64,000 nt of DNA from Pseudomonas fluorescens (GCF_902497785.1 NZ_CABVHK010000017.1:99798-163797); one strand, 5' to 3'; counted from the first letter of the stretch, positions 53,019 through 61,660 are shown. Made by a program: numbers and translations. Notes: generated by a model from the sequence alone, not told the origin.

Positions 53019-53600
53019 CTACTTCGGTGTATCGACCGGCCACGGGCAGTAACACCCGACCGCCAGTGTGTGGGTGGCATTCACCGCGCGACCCTCGTTT
53101 AACGCCTGCAGGATCGGCTCGATAAAGCTGTTGTTCGAATTGCAGGTCAGGCCTTCGCTGTAAGGGCCGAAATACGCCAGTTTGCCGCGACGGTCCCAGA
53201 TCGCCACGGCGGGGCTGGCCGGGATCTGTTCGGCCCCTGGGAGGACGCTGAGGGTTTTCAGGCTGCTCAGCGTGCTTGGCAACTGGCCGTGGCTGCCGGG
53301 TTTTTGTACCGCGTAAAACTCGACGCCTTGCGCGCCGTAGTGCTCGACGAGTTCGCTCAGGTGTTGCTGATTGCCGACGTTGCACGGGCAGGTGGGGTCC
53401 CAGAAATGCACGAGCCGAATCGCGCCGGGGCCGGCGAGGTCGTCGGGCAGGCGCAACGGGTCGCCGGAGAACAGCGCCGTGTGGTCGCTGAAGGCACGCA
53501 AGTAGCGTCCCTGAAACCAGTCGTAAGCCGCCCATAAAACACCGGCACACACGAGGACGAGCAGAGTGGCAAGCAGTGGGATGCGGTAAGGCGAACGCAT
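53019..53600 (-). CDS. Thioredoxin-fold membrane-anchored protein (DUF6436-like)
   Basis: The 193-residue protein has an N-terminal transmembrane segment (IPLLATLLVLVCAGVLWAAY) and a periplasmic thioredoxin-like domain. The strand-loop VHFWDPTCPCNVGNQQHLSE near residue 70 carries a CPC pair at the thioredoxin active-site place instead of CxxC. FYAVQKPGSHGQLPS and VAIWDRRGKLAYFGPYSEGL resemble peroxiredoxin/thioredoxin strands. Two more cysteines occur near the C-terminus (VGCYCPW). It probably acts in periplasmic thiol chemistry, but no partner is nearby. The ATG at 53600 gives the membrane segment directly. Confidence 0.72.
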   Translation of the reverse strand: MRSPYRIPLLATLLVLVCAGVLWAAYDWFQGRYLRAFSDHTALFSGDPLRLPDDLAGPGAIRLVHFWDPTCPCNVGNQQHLSELVEHYGAQGVEFYAVQKPGSHGQLPSTLSSLKTLSVLPGAEQIPASPAVAIWDRRGKLAYFGPYSEGLTCNSNNSFIEPILQALNEGRAVNATHTLAVGCYCPWPVDTPK

Positions 53601-53697
53601 GGGTGTCGATCCTCGAAGGTCGCCCAGCTTGCCATGCTTGCCGCGACAGATGAATATCGCAGGCTTATTAAGTCCGCTTCTTGCTCTGGAATCGCTT

Positions 53698-54645
53698 ATG
53701 TCCACCCCTTTCGACCCCGATCATCTGCGTGCCAGCCTGCGGCCACTGGCCGAATGGCAGCCGCTGTCCGTGGAAGGGCTGGCGTACCGGCGGTTCTACG
53801 GGCTGGATTTTCCGGCGCGTCAGCTGCGCAGTGCCCTGGGGCGTTTCGAGGTGGGCGGTTATGAGCTGGTCAGCCAGGTCTGGTGGCCGGAGGGGGCCAA
53901 GGCGACGCTGTTTATGTTTCACGGTTTCTACGATCACACCGGCCTTTACCGGCATGTGATCGAGTGGGCGCTGGATCAGGGTTTTGTGGTGATCGCCTGC
54001 GATTTGCCGGGGCACGGTCTGTCCAGCGGCGAACAGGCGAGCATCAGGGATTTCGCCGAGTATCAGGACACGCTGCAAGGCTTGTTCGCCGAAGCGCAAT
54101 CGCTGGGCCTGCCGCAGCCGTGGCACTTGTGCGGGCAGAGTACCGGCGGCGCGATTGTGATCGATCATGTGCTCAACCATGGCGCGAACAGTCCGGCCCA
54201 GGGCCAGGTGATCCTGCTGTCTCCGCTGGTGAGGCCGCGAGCGTGGGGCTGGTCGCAGCTCAGTTATTACCTGCTCAAGCCATTCGTCAAAGCCATTGCC
54301 CGGCGGTTCAGCGAGAACTCCAACGACCCGGATTTCTTGCCGTTCCTGCAAGCCGATCCGTTGCAGCCGCTGCGATTGCCCACGGCGTGGGTGGGCGCGT
54401 TGTCGCGGTGGATCAAGCGCATAGAAGCTGCGCCGGGCAGCACGCGCCAGCCGCTGATTGTGCAGGGGCAGGCGGATATGACGGTGGACTGGCAGCACAA
54501 CCTTGAAGTGTTGAAGGCCAAGTTTGATCGGCCACAGGTGTTGATGTTGCCGCAGGGGCGGCATCATTTGGCGAATGAGACGCTGGAGATGCGTAGAGAG
54601 TATTTCGGGTTTTTGACGAAGCGGATTAAGGGCAGGAATTTGTAG
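53698..54645 (+). CDS. Alpha/beta hydrolase (serine aminopeptidase S33-like)
   Basis: The 315-residue cytosolic hydrolase shows ATLFMFHGFYDHTGLYRHVI (oxyanion HG motif) near residue 75, FVVIACDLPGHGLSSGEQAS, the nucleophile elbow LCGQSTGGAIVIDH near residue 147, and a late ADMTVDWQHN / RHHLANE segment supplying Asp and His. The shape is that of monoacylglycerol-lipase-like enzymes, but substrates vary widely. The ATG at 53698 is preferred; upstream in-frame residues overlap the divergent thioredoxin-fold gene start. Confidence 0.87.
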   Translation: MSTPFDPDHLRASLRPLAEWQPLSVEGLAYRRFYGLDFPARQLRSALGRFEVGGYELVSQVWWPEGAKATLFMFHGFYDHTGLYRHVIEWALDQGFVVIACDLPGHGLSSGEQASIRDFAEYQDTLQGLFAEAQSLGLPQPWHLCGQSTGGAIVIDHVLNHGANSPAQGQVILLSPLVRPRAWGWSQLSYYLLKPFVKAIARRFSENSNDPDFLPFLQADPLQPLRLPTAWVGALSRWIKRIEAAPGSTRQPLIVQGQADMTVDWQHNLEVLKAKFDRPQVLMLPQGRHHLANETLEMRREYFGFLTKRIKGRNL

Positions 54646-54657
54646 CGGCAGTTGTCG

Positions 54658-54756
54658 CCCCATCGCGGGCAAGCCCGCTCCCACAGTGACTGGTGTTAAC
54701 CCATTATTTTGTGATTGACACAAAAACCTGTGGGAGCGGGCTTGCCCGCGATGGCG
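54658..54756. repeat. REPIN, GCGGGCAAGCCCGC family
   Basis: CATCGCGGGCAAGCCCGCTCCCAC and GTGGGAGCGGGCTTGCCCGCGATG face each other across about 50 AT-rich bases, between convergent genes. Confidence 0.93.
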
Positions 54757-54775
54757 ATCTAACTCACGCTGAAGT

Positions 54776-55528
54776 TTATTGGGTCGGGCTCGCAGGATTC
54801 TGCCCCACCGCCAACCCCGCCCGAATCGCCGCCAGCGCCGCCTGGTAATAAGCCTTGCCCTCAGCCGATTCGGCAAACGTAGCAAACTCCTCGAGCTCGT
54901 TATCCGACAGGTCGCGATAGACATACAGCAACGTGTTGTTCAGATCGCTGCCGATCTGGTCCATCAAGCGCTGGCGCTGGCCGTTCAACAAGCCTTGTGC
55001 CTGACCGCCGCCCAGCAGGCCGGGGATCATCGAACTCAGGCTGTCGGCCGCAACGCCGGCAATCGCCAGACTGACTTCCGCACCGGCCTCACGTGCAGGC
55101 AGGGCCTGAGCCAGGTGACCAATGATCAGCATGCGAGTGTCACTCGCCTGAATCTTCGGCAGGCCTTTGGCGTTTTTCGCCAACTGGTCACGACGGGTCG
55201 CCAGCAACTCGGCCGCTACGATCTTCTTGCCCAAAGGCGATTGGAAAAACGCCAGTGCCGGGTTTGGATCGGCGAGGGTTTTGCGCAGCTGCGCTTCAGC
55301 GCGCTGGTCCACGGCCTGCGGTGCAAAACGCTGGTTGCTGTTGTTCACCAGCGCCTGAAACACGGCGGGCGGCAAGCTGTTCTGGTAGCGCTGCTGAGCG
55401 GCGGACAGGGCATCGCTGAAATGCGCACGTTGTTCTGGCCAGCCGGCGACCTTGTACAACTGGTCGTGGCCGTCTGCCCAGGCGGGCAAAGCGCAGAACA
55501 TCAGCAGTGAGAAAAGCAAGCGACGCAT
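54776..55528 (-). CDS. DUF2059-type exported protein
   Basis: The 250-residue protein has a signal peptide (MRRLLFSLLMFCALPAWA). The mature part contains two related helical segments: QLRKTLADPNPALAFFQSPL GKKIVAAE near residue 85, and LSDNELEEFATFAESAEGKA YYQAALAA near the C-terminus. The second is the DUF2059 signature, in which a helix ends near 'SPxGK' or 'SxxGK'. The function of the family is unknown. The ATG at 55528 follows AGGAG. It is a single gene. Confidence 0.78.
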   Translation of the reverse strand: MRRLLFSLLMFCALPAWADGHDQLYKVAGWPEQRAHFSDALSAAQQRYQNSLPPAVFQALVNNSNQRFAPQAVDQRAEAQLRKTLADPNPALAFFQSPLGKKIVAAELLATRRDQLAKNAKGLPKIQASDTRMLIIGHLAQALPAREAGAEVSLAIAGVAADSLSSMIPGLLGGGQAQGLLNGQRQRLMDQIGSDLNNTLLYVYRDLSDNELEEFATFAESAEGKAYYQAALAAIRAGLAVGQNPASPTQ

Positions 55529-55636
55529 AGGGACTCCTGTCAGCAGGCGACTATTCTCCGTGCGGCATACGGACTTGTCGAGAATTCGTATCAAGCCGCT
55601 GCACGGCTCTGTCGGTTTTTCGGGCACAGGAATACT

Positions 55637-56269
55637 ATGCGCGCCATGCCAATATCCTCCGATCACCCGCTGCTGTTACGTATCGTCGACGACCTGGCCG
55701 AACACGGCTGGTCGCAGCAGAATATCTTCCTGCCTCTGGGTCTGACCCGGGAACTGGCGGCTGAGTGCCATAAACGTGCTGCCGAGGGTGAACTGGCCCC
55801 GGCCGCCGTAGGGCGCGGGCCGACATCGGAAGTGCGTGAAGGGATTCGCGGCGACCACATCCAGTGGATTGAGCCGGGTCAGGCGTTGGCGTGCGACAGT
55901 TATCTGCAACTGATGGACAGCCTGCGCGAGGCGATGAATCGCGGGTTGTTTCTGGGGCTCGAAGACTTCGAGAGCCATTTCGCTATGTACCCGCCCGGGG
56001 CGTTCTACCTCAAGCATGTCGACCGGTTTCGCGATGACGACCGGCGCACGGTGTCGGCGGTGGTCTACCTCAACGACGCCTGGTTGCCGGAGCACGGCGG
56101 TCAGTTGCGCATGTACCTCAAGGATGGCGTCGAATACGATGTAGTGCCTACCGGCGGATGCCTGGTGGTGTTCCTGTCGGGCGAAGTGCCCCACGAAGTC
56201 CTGCCCGCGACCCGCGATCGCCTGTCGTTGACCGGGTGGTTCCGGCGCCGTGGCAACGAGCCGTTCTGA
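55637..56269 (+). CDS. 2OG-Fe(II) oxygenase
   Basis: The 210-residue enzyme has a prolyl-4-hydroxylase-type double-stranded beta-helix. The iron ligands are visible as HVDRF (His-x-Asp) near residue 125 and the late histidine in LSGEVPHEVLPATRDRLSLT. The 2-oxoglutarate-binding arginine is in that same block. FAMYPPGAFYLKHVDRFRDD and VSAVVYLNDAWLPEHGGQLR match the family. Its substrate is not known. The ATG at 55637 follows AGGAA; another ATG 9 bases on is possible. DUF523 follows after 2 bases. Confidence 0.88.
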   Translation: MRAMPISSDHPLLLRIVDDLAEHGWSQQNIFLPLGLTRELAAECHKRAAEGELAPAAVGRGPTSEVREGIRGDHIQWIEPGQALACDSYLQLMDSLREAMNRGLFLGLEDFESHFAMYPPGAFYLKHVDRFRDDDRRTVSAVVYLNDAWLPEHGGQLRMYLKDGVEYDVVPTGGCLVVFLSGEVPHEVLPATRDRLSLTGWFRRRGNEPF

Positions 56270-56271
56270 CC

Positions 56272-56757
56272 ATGCAGAAAATTCTGGTAAGCCGCTGTCT
56301 GCTCGGCCACCGCGTGCGTTACGACGGCGGGGCCAGCGGGCCATTCGATCAGCTTCAGCAATGGCTCGACGAAGGTCGCGTCGTGCCGTTGTGCCCGGAG
56401 GTGGCCGGCGGATTGCCGACGCCCAGGGCGGCGGCGGAGATTCCGGGCGGGCAGGGCGGTGACGTACTGGATGGTTGGGCGGCGGTGATCACTACCGAGG
56501 GCGAAGATGTCAGCGCGCAGTTTCTGAGCGGTGCCTGTCAGGCGTTGGAGCTGGTGCGCAAACACGACATCCGCATCGCCGTGCTCAAGGCCAACAGCCC
56601 GTCATGCGGAAATCTGCAGACTTATGACGGCACTTTCAGTGGCGTGAAGGTCAGCGGTGAGGGCGTGACAGCTGCGTTGCTCAAGCGCCACGGCGTTCAA
56701 GTGTTCAGTGAACTGGAGTTACCGCAAGCGGCGGCAGCGTTAGCCGCACAAGACTAA
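56272..56757 (+). CDS. DUF523 domain protein
   Basis: The 161-residue protein is a single DUF523 domain with the family start KILVSRCLLGHRVRYDGG, LCPEVAGGLPTPRAAAEI near residue 40 and VLKANSPSCGNLQTYDGTFS near residue 105. Conserved cysteines (CLLG, LCPE, SCG) suggest metal or iron-sulfur binding; the biochemical function is not established. It is coupled to the 2OG-oxygenase, with only 2 bases between stop and start. Confidence 0.9.
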   Translation: MQKILVSRCLLGHRVRYDGGASGPFDQLQQWLDEGRVVPLCPEVAGGLPTPRAAAEIPGGQGGDVLDGWAAVITTEGEDVSAQFLSGACQALELVRKHDIRIAVLKANSPSCGNLQTYDGTFSGVKVSGEGVTAALLKRHGVQVFSELELPQAAAALAAQD

Positions 56758-56773
56758 CGGACCCGCACAAACC

Positions 56774-56876
56774 CCCTGTAGGCGCTGCCGAGTAAAACGA
56801 GGCTGCGATCTTTTGATCTTGTTTTTAAAAGGCAAAGTCAAAAGATCGCAGCCTCGTTTTACTCGACAGCTCCTAC
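56774..56876. repeat. REPIN, GATCGCAGCC family, expanded-stem variant
   Basis: Here the usual GCTGCCGAAGGCTGCGATC is replaced by GCTGCCGAGTAAAACGAGGC on the left and the matching complement GCCTCGTTTTACTCG on the right. The inserted stem segment (GAGTAAAACGAG) is kept complementary on both sides. The outer and inner parts match the standard family. Confidence 0.9.
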
Positions 56877-56901
56877 GCTCGCTCCCAAAAGGAGACTCCC
56901 T

Positions 56902-57489
56902 TCAGGGCTTGGGCGCAACGTCCGAATCCGCCCCAAACCACTTCTTCTCCAGCGCCGCCATCCGCCCATCCGCCTTGATCCGCTGCAACGCATTCTCCAG
57001 GCTGGCGTGGAACGCCGGATTACCCTTCTGAAACGGAATCGCCAGGCTCACCGGTGGCGCGTCTTTGGGCTTGTCTTGCGTCAGCGATTGCACCAGCAGG
57101 ATCGAACGCGGCTCTTCTTCTTTCTGCGCGATCAATTGCGCATTGGTCTGAATGTAAGGTTCGCTGAAGTCGAAACGATCCTTGAGTTCCGGGGTCACTG
57201 CTATGTGGTTGATGGCGACGTCGTACTTGCCGGTTTCAACGCCGCTCAACAGATCGCCGGAATCGGTGACGACGAAGTCGGCCCGCACATCCAGCTCGTG
57301 GGCCAGCAGGTGGCCCAATTCCACTTCGAAGCCTGCGAGCTGGCCGTCGTCCTTGAAATTGAAGCGCGGTGTATTAGCCTCAAGGGCAATGCGCAGTTCG
57401 CCACGGTCGTTTACATCGTCAATCAATTCGGCATGAGCCAACGGGCTCAAAAGGGGTAGCAGGCAGATCAGGCCAGGCAAAAAGCGCAT
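56902..57489 (-). CDS. Short solute-binding (PBPb/SBP_bac_3) protein with reduced second lobe
   Basis: The 195-residue exported protein has signal peptide LPGLICLLPLLSPLAHAELI and begins as a normal amino-acid-type binding protein: DRGELRIALEANTPRFNFKD, GFEVELGHLLAHELDVRADF, LLSGVETGKYDVAINHIAVT and RFDFSEPYIQTNAQLIAQKE. It then jumps almost directly to FQKGNPAFHASLENALQRIK and the LEKKWFG end. Roughly 50 residues of lobe 2 seen in typical ~250-residue relatives are absent. No permease or ATPase is adjacent. It may be a ligand-sensing or vestigial binding protein. The ATG at 57489 follows AAGGAG. Confidence 0.82.
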   Translation of the reverse strand: MRFLPGLICLLPLLSPLAHAELIDDVNDRGELRIALEANTPRFNFKDDGQLAGFEVELGHLLAHELDVRADFVVTDSGDLLSGVETGKYDVAINHIAVTPELKDRFDFSEPYIQTNAQLIAQKEEEPRSILLVQSLTQDKPKDAPPVSLAIPFQKGNPAFHASLENALQRIKADGRMAALEKKWFGADSDVAPKP

Positions 57490-57625
57490 GGTCACTCCTT
57501 TGAATACATTTATCGCGATGCGCTGGTTCAGGCTCGCTTTGCTATGGTTGTCGTGAACCTTCGACAACGAATGGCCGTGAAGTTGTCATGGTCACGCGGA
57601 TTTTACGAAAAAACTGGAGAAGAGA

Positions 57626-58051
57626 ATGAAAACCTTTATGTCACGAGCAGCATTGGCGGGTCTGTTGCTGAGTGCTTCGATGATGGCGACGGCGGCGACG
57701 CCAGCTCCCGAGGGGGCAGAAGCGTTTATTGTTTCCCCGGAAGACGGTGCCACGGTGCCACAGGAATTCAAGGTCAAATTTGGCGTGAAGGACATCTCAT
57801 TGGCCCCGGCGGGCGATGTCACCAAGCACACGGGTCACCACCACCTGCTGATCGACGTGAAGGAGCTTCCTGCTGCCGGGCAACCGATTCCGACAGATGC
57901 CAACCACATGCACTTCGGCAAGGCGCAAACCGAAGCCACCATCAAGCTGCCGCCAGGCAAGCACACCTTGCAGCTGGAACTCGGCGACAGTGGCCACATC
58001 CCGTTCGATCCGCCAATCGTTTCGAAGAAAATTACCGTCAACGTCAAGTAA
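57626..58051 (+). CDS. DUF4399 exported protein
   Basis: The 141-residue protein has a signal peptide (ALAGLLLSASMMATAATPAP). The mature part reads AFIVSPEDGATVPQEFKVKF, then HTGHHHLLIDVKELPAAGQP and NHMHFGKAQTEATIKLPPGK, with LQLELGDSGHIPFDPPIVSK near the end, the DUF4399 pattern. The HTGHHHL and NHMHFG clusters could bind metal; that is inference. AGAAGAGA precedes the ATG. It is a single gene ending at a terminator shared with serA. Confidence 0.87.
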   Translation: MKTFMSRAALAGLLLSASMMATAATPAPEGAEAFIVSPEDGATVPQEFKVKFGVKDISLAPAGDVTKHTGHHHLLIDVKELPAAGQPIPTDANHMHFGKAQTEATIKLPPGKHTLQLELGDSGHIPFDPPIVSKKITVNVK

Positions 58052-58070
58052 CGTTAGCAGCGCCCATGAA

Positions 58071-58098
58071 AAAGGAGACCCGAAGGTCTCCTTTTTTT
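58071..58098. terminator. Bidirectional intrinsic terminator
   Basis: AAAGGAGACC / GGTCTCCTTT stem with a 4-base loop and T/A runs, between the convergent DUF4399 and serA genes. Confidence 0.88.
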
Positions 58099-58114
58099 GT
58101 CGCTCAAATCGCGA

Positions 58115-59344
58115 TCAGAACAACACGCGGCAACGAATGGTGCCGTTGATGTGTTGCAGCTTCTCTTGGGCGATTTCCGAGTAATCGGCGTCGACGTCGA
58201 TCACCACGTAGCCGACTTTCTCGTTGGTCTGCAGGAACTGACCGGAGATGTTGATGCCGTTTTCGGCGAAGACCTTGTTGATCTCGCTCATCACACCCGG
58301 AATGTTTTCGTGGATGTGCAGCAGACGGTGCTTGCCCGGGTGAGCCGGCAGGGCCACTTCCGGGAAGTTGACCGAGGACACCGACGTACCGTTGTCGCTG
58401 TACTTGACCAGTTTTTCCGCCACTTCCAGGCCGATGTTGGCTTGCGCTTCAGCTGTGGAACCACCGATGTGCGGGGTCAGGATCACGTTGTCCAGGCCAC
58501 GCAACGGGCTTTCGAACTCTTCGTCGTTGGAGCGAGGCTCCACCGGGAACACGTCGATGGCCGCGCCGATCAGGTGCTTGTCCTTGATCGCGTCTGCCAG
58601 GGCTTGCAGTTCAACGACCGTGCCGCGAGCCGCGTTGATCAGGATGCCGCCCTTCTTGATGGCGCGGATTTCCTTCTCGCCGATCATCCACTGGGTGGCC
58701 GCGGTTTCCGGAACGTGCAGGGTAACGATGTCGGACATGCCGAGCAGATCGTGCAACTTGCCGACCTGGGTCGCGTTGCCCAGTGGCAGTTTGGTCACGG
58801 TGTCATAGAAGTACACCTGCATGCCCAGGCCTTCGGCCAGAACCGACAGTTGCGTACCGATCGAGCCGTAACCGACGATGCCCAGCTTCTTGCCGCGGAT
58901 CTCGAAGGAGTTGGCCGCGCTCTTGATCCAGCCGCCACGGTGGCAGGAAGCGTTTTTCTCAGGGATGCCGCGCAGCAACAGGATCGCTTCAGCCAGCACC
59001 AGCTCCGCGACGGAACGGGTGTTGGAGTACGGAGCGTTGAATACGGCGATGCCGCGTTCGCGCGCTGCGTTCAGATCGACCTGGTTGGTGCCGATGCAGA
59101 AACACCCTACAGCCACGAGCTTCTTCGCGTGATCGAAGATCTCTTCGGTCAGTTGAGTGCGGGAGCGAATGCCGATGAAGTGAGCGTCGGCGATCTTTTC
59201 CTTCAGCTGGGCTTCCGGCAGAGAACCGGTGAGGTACTCGATGCTGGTGTAGCCCGCCGACTTGAGAACGTCGACAGCCGATTGGTGGACGCCTTCGAGA
59301 AGAAGGAACTTGATCTTGCTCTTATCGAGAGAAGTCTTGCTCAT
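58115..59344 (-). CDS. serA: D-3-phosphoglycerate dehydrogenase
   Basis: The 409-residue enzyme oxidises 3-phosphoglycerate to begin serine synthesis and can also reduce 2-oxoglutarate to D-2-hydroxyglutarate. Features are VGCFCIGTNQVDLNAARERG, the NAD-binding loop LGIVGYGSIGTQLSVLAEGL near residue 158, the catalytic arginine region LINAARGTVVELQALADAIK, LTPHIGGSTAEAQANIG (catalytic His) and a C-terminal ACT domain (ENIPGVMSEINKVFAENGIN) for serine feedback. The length matches the E. coli-type enzyme. It is divergent from the D2HGDH gene. Confidence 0.96.
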   Translation of the reverse strand: MSKTSLDKSKIKFLLLEGVHQSAVDVLKSAGYTSIEYLTGSLPEAQLKEKIADAHFIGIRSRTQLTEEIFDHAKKLVAVGCFCIGTNQVDLNAARERGIAVFNAPYSNTRSVAELVLAEAILLLRGIPEKNASCHRGGWIKSAANSFEIRGKKLGIVGYGSIGTQLSVLAEGLGMQVYFYDTVTKLPLGNATQVGKLHDLLGMSDIVTLHVPETAATQWMIGEKEIRAIKKGGILINAARGTVVELQALADAIKDKHLIGAAIDVFPVEPRSNDEEFESPLRGLDNVILTPHIGGSTAEAQANIGLEVAEKLVKYSDNGTSVSSVNFPEVALPAHPGKHRLLHIHENIPGVMSEINKVFAENGINISGQFLQTNEKVGYVVIDVDADYSEIAQEKLQHINGTIRCRVLF

Positions 59345-59547
59345 CTGCGTAAACCTGTATCCCGGAGAAAAATGGCAGGAAATGGTCAACAGATGCTGAC
59401 CCGGGCGGCAAGAAGCCGTCGCCGCAGAACAGCCTTTCGGCACTACCCTGCGGGGTCGGTATGCTAGCATAGGCGCCCCGCTAAACACTCATTCCTGCGA
59501 CGTGAAGCGTTCTCAGGATGACCATGAATTGTTCGAGAGTTCTGTCG

Positions 59548-60942
59548 ATGACCAATCCTGCGCTGATTGATGAGCTGAAGACCCTGGTTGAGCCTGGCAA
59601 GGTGCTGACCGATGCCGACTCCCTGAACGCTTACGGCAAGGATTGGACCAAGCATTTCGCTCCGGCGCCGACGGCCATCGTGTTTCCCAAGACCACCGAG
59701 CAGGTGCAGGCCATCGTCCTGTGGGCCAATAAACACAAGGTGGCGTTGGTCCCGTCCGGCGGTCGCACCGGCCTGTCCGCCGCAGCGGTGGCCGCCAATG
59801 GTGAAGTCGTTGTGTCCTTCGACTATATGAACCAGATCCTCGACGTGAACCTCACCGACCGAACCGCCGTATGCCAGCCGGGCGTGGTCACCGAGCACTT
59901 GCAAAACGTCGCCGAAGAAAAAGGTCTGTATTACCCGGTGGATTTTGCCTCGGCCGGTTCGAGCCAGATTGGCGGCAATATCGGCACCAATGCCGGCGGG
60001 ATCAAGGTGATTCGCTACGGCATGACCCGCAACTGGGTGGCCGGCATGAAAGTCGTCACCGGCAAGGGTGACGTGCTGGAACTCAATCGCGACCTGATCA
60101 AGAACGCCACCGGTTACGACCTGCGTCAGCTGTTCATTGGCGCTGAAGGCACCCTCGGTTTTGTCGTCGAAGCGACGATGCGTCTGGACCGGGCGCCGAA
60201 AAACCTCACCGCGATGGTCCTCGGTACTGCCGATTTCGATTCGATCATGCCGGTGCTGCATGCTTTCCAGAGCAAGCTGGACCTGACGGCCTTCGAGTTT
60301 TTCTCCGACAAGGCCCTGGCCAAAGTCATGGGGCGTGGCGACGTGCCGGTGCCGTTCGAAACGGAGTGCCCGTTCTACGCACTGCTGGAATTCGAAGCGA
60401 CCACTGAAGAAGTGGCCAACCACGCCCTGGAAACCTTCGAGCATTGCGTCGAGCAGGGCTGGGTGCTGGACGGCGTGATGAGCCAGAGCGAAAGCCAGCT
60501 GCAAAACCTCTGGAAGCTGCGCGAGTACATCTCCGAAACCATCTCCCACTGGACGCCGTACAAGAACGACATCTCGGTCACTGTGTCGAAAGTCCCGGCG
60601 TTCCTGAAGGAAATCGATGCAATCGTTGGCGAACACTACCCGGACTTCGAAATCGTCTGGTTCGGCCACATCGGCGACGGCAACCTGCATTTGAACATTC
60701 TCAAGCCGGATAACCTGAGCAAAGACGAGTTCTTCGCCAAGTGCGCGACCGTTAACAAGTGGGTGTTCGAAACCGTCGAGAAGTACAACGGCTCGATCTC
60801 CGCCGAACACGGCGTGGGCATGACCAAGCGTGATTACCTGACCTACAGCCGTTCCCCGGTTGAGATCGAGTACATGAAAGCGGTCAAGGCGGTGTTCGAC
60901 CCGAACGGCATCATGAACCCAGGCAAAATTTTCGCTGTTTGA
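59548..60942 (+). CDS. D-2-hydroxyglutarate dehydrogenase (FAD)
   Basis: The 464-residue VAO-type flavoprotein has PCMH FAD-binding motifs: VALVPSGGRTGLSAAAVAAN near residue 70, GSSQIGGNIGTNAGGIKVIR near residue 140, and IGAEGTLGFVVEATMRLDRA. The C-terminal half has WFGHIGDGNLHLNI (metal-binding histidines) and SAEHGVGMTKRDYL. It matches Pseudomonas D2HGDH, which re-oxidises the D-2-hydroxyglutarate formed by SerA and passes electrons to ETF. That coupling is documented in Pseudomonas, and serA is the divergent neighbour here. MTNPALIDELKTL at 59548 is the likely start; 10 more residues are possible from 59518. Confidence 0.92.
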   Translation: MTNPALIDELKTLVEPGKVLTDADSLNAYGKDWTKHFAPAPTAIVFPKTTEQVQAIVLWANKHKVALVPSGGRTGLSAAAVAANGEVVVSFDYMNQILDVNLTDRTAVCQPGVVTEHLQNVAEEKGLYYPVDFASAGSSQIGGNIGTNAGGIKVIRYGMTRNWVAGMKVVTGKGDVLELNRDLIKNATGYDLRQLFIGAEGTLGFVVEATMRLDRAPKNLTAMVLGTADFDSIMPVLHAFQSKLDLTAFEFFSDKALAKVMGRGDVPVPFETECPFYALLEFEATTEEVANHALETFEHCVEQGWVLDGVMSQSESQLQNLWKLREYISETISHWTPYKNDISVTVSKVPAFLKEIDAIVGEHYPDFEIVWFGHIGDGNLHLNILKPDNLSKDEFFAKCATVNKWVFETVEKYNGSISAEHGVGMTKRDYLTYSRSPVEIEYMKAVKAVFDPNGIMNPGKIFAV

Positions 60943-60979
60943 CTTTCGAATTAAAGCGCTACGAACCAGGAGTCGGTCA

Positions 60980-61645
60980 ATGAGCTATCAGCACCAGTAT
61001 GTCGACGGTACGCGTATCCACTTCCCGCTGGGCAAAGTGGTGTGCATCGGCCGCAATTACGCCGAACACGCCAAGGAGCTGGACAACCCGGTCCCAACCG
61101 AACCCCTGCTGTTCATCAAGCCAGGCAGTTGCGTAGTGCCGCTTGAAGGCGGTTTCAGTATTCCGACCGAACGCGGCTCGGTGCATTATGAGGCGGAAAT
61201 CGCCGTGTTGATCGGCAAGCCGTTGTCCACCAAACCGAGCCGCGAAGAAGTGCTTGATGCGATTTCCGGTTTCGCACCGGCGCTGGACCTGACCTTGCGC
61301 GACAAGCAGGCCGAGCTGAAATCCAAGGGCCTGCCGTGGGAAATCGCCAAGTCGTTCGACGGTGCGGCGGTGATTGCACCGTTCGTGGTCGGCAGCACCT
61401 TTGCTGATCTGACCGACATCGGCATTCGCCTGACCATCAACGGCCAAGTGCGCCAGGACGGCAACAGCAACGCGATGCTCAACCCGATCGTGCCAATGAT
61501 CCAGCACATGGCCGGCTGCTTTTCGCTGCAGGCCGGTGACGTGATCCTCACGGGTACGCCGGTTGGCGTGGGTCCGCTGAATGTCGGCGATGAGATCGTC
61601 CTGGAACTGCCAGGCGCTAGCAGCTTCACCAGCAGCGTGCGCTAG
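60980..61645 (+). CDS. Fumarylacetoacetate hydrolase-family protein
   Basis: The 221-residue protein has the FAH-fold core: GKVVCIGRNYAEHAKELDNP near residue 17, LLFIKPGSCVVPLEGGFSIP, the metal-binding glutamates in VHYEAEIAVLIGK, and GDVILTGTPVGVGPLNVGDE near the C-terminus. Small members of this family include acylpyruvases and oxaloacetate decarboxylases or tautomerases. It starts 37 bases after D2HGDH and is probably co-transcribed with it, which fits a role in keto-acid housekeeping. GAACCAGGAG precedes the ATG. Confidence 0.9.
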   Translation: MSYQHQYVDGTRIHFPLGKVVCIGRNYAEHAKELDNPVPTEPLLFIKPGSCVVPLEGGFSIPTERGSVHYEAEIAVLIGKPLSTKPSREEVLDAISGFAPALDLTLRDKQAELKSKGLPWEIAKSFDGAAVIAPFVVGSTFADLTDIGIRLTINGQVRQDGNSNAMLNPIVPMIQHMAGCFSLQAGDVILTGTPVGVGPLNVGDEIVLELPGASSFTSSVR

Positions 61646-61660
61646 TCGGAACACCGCTAA

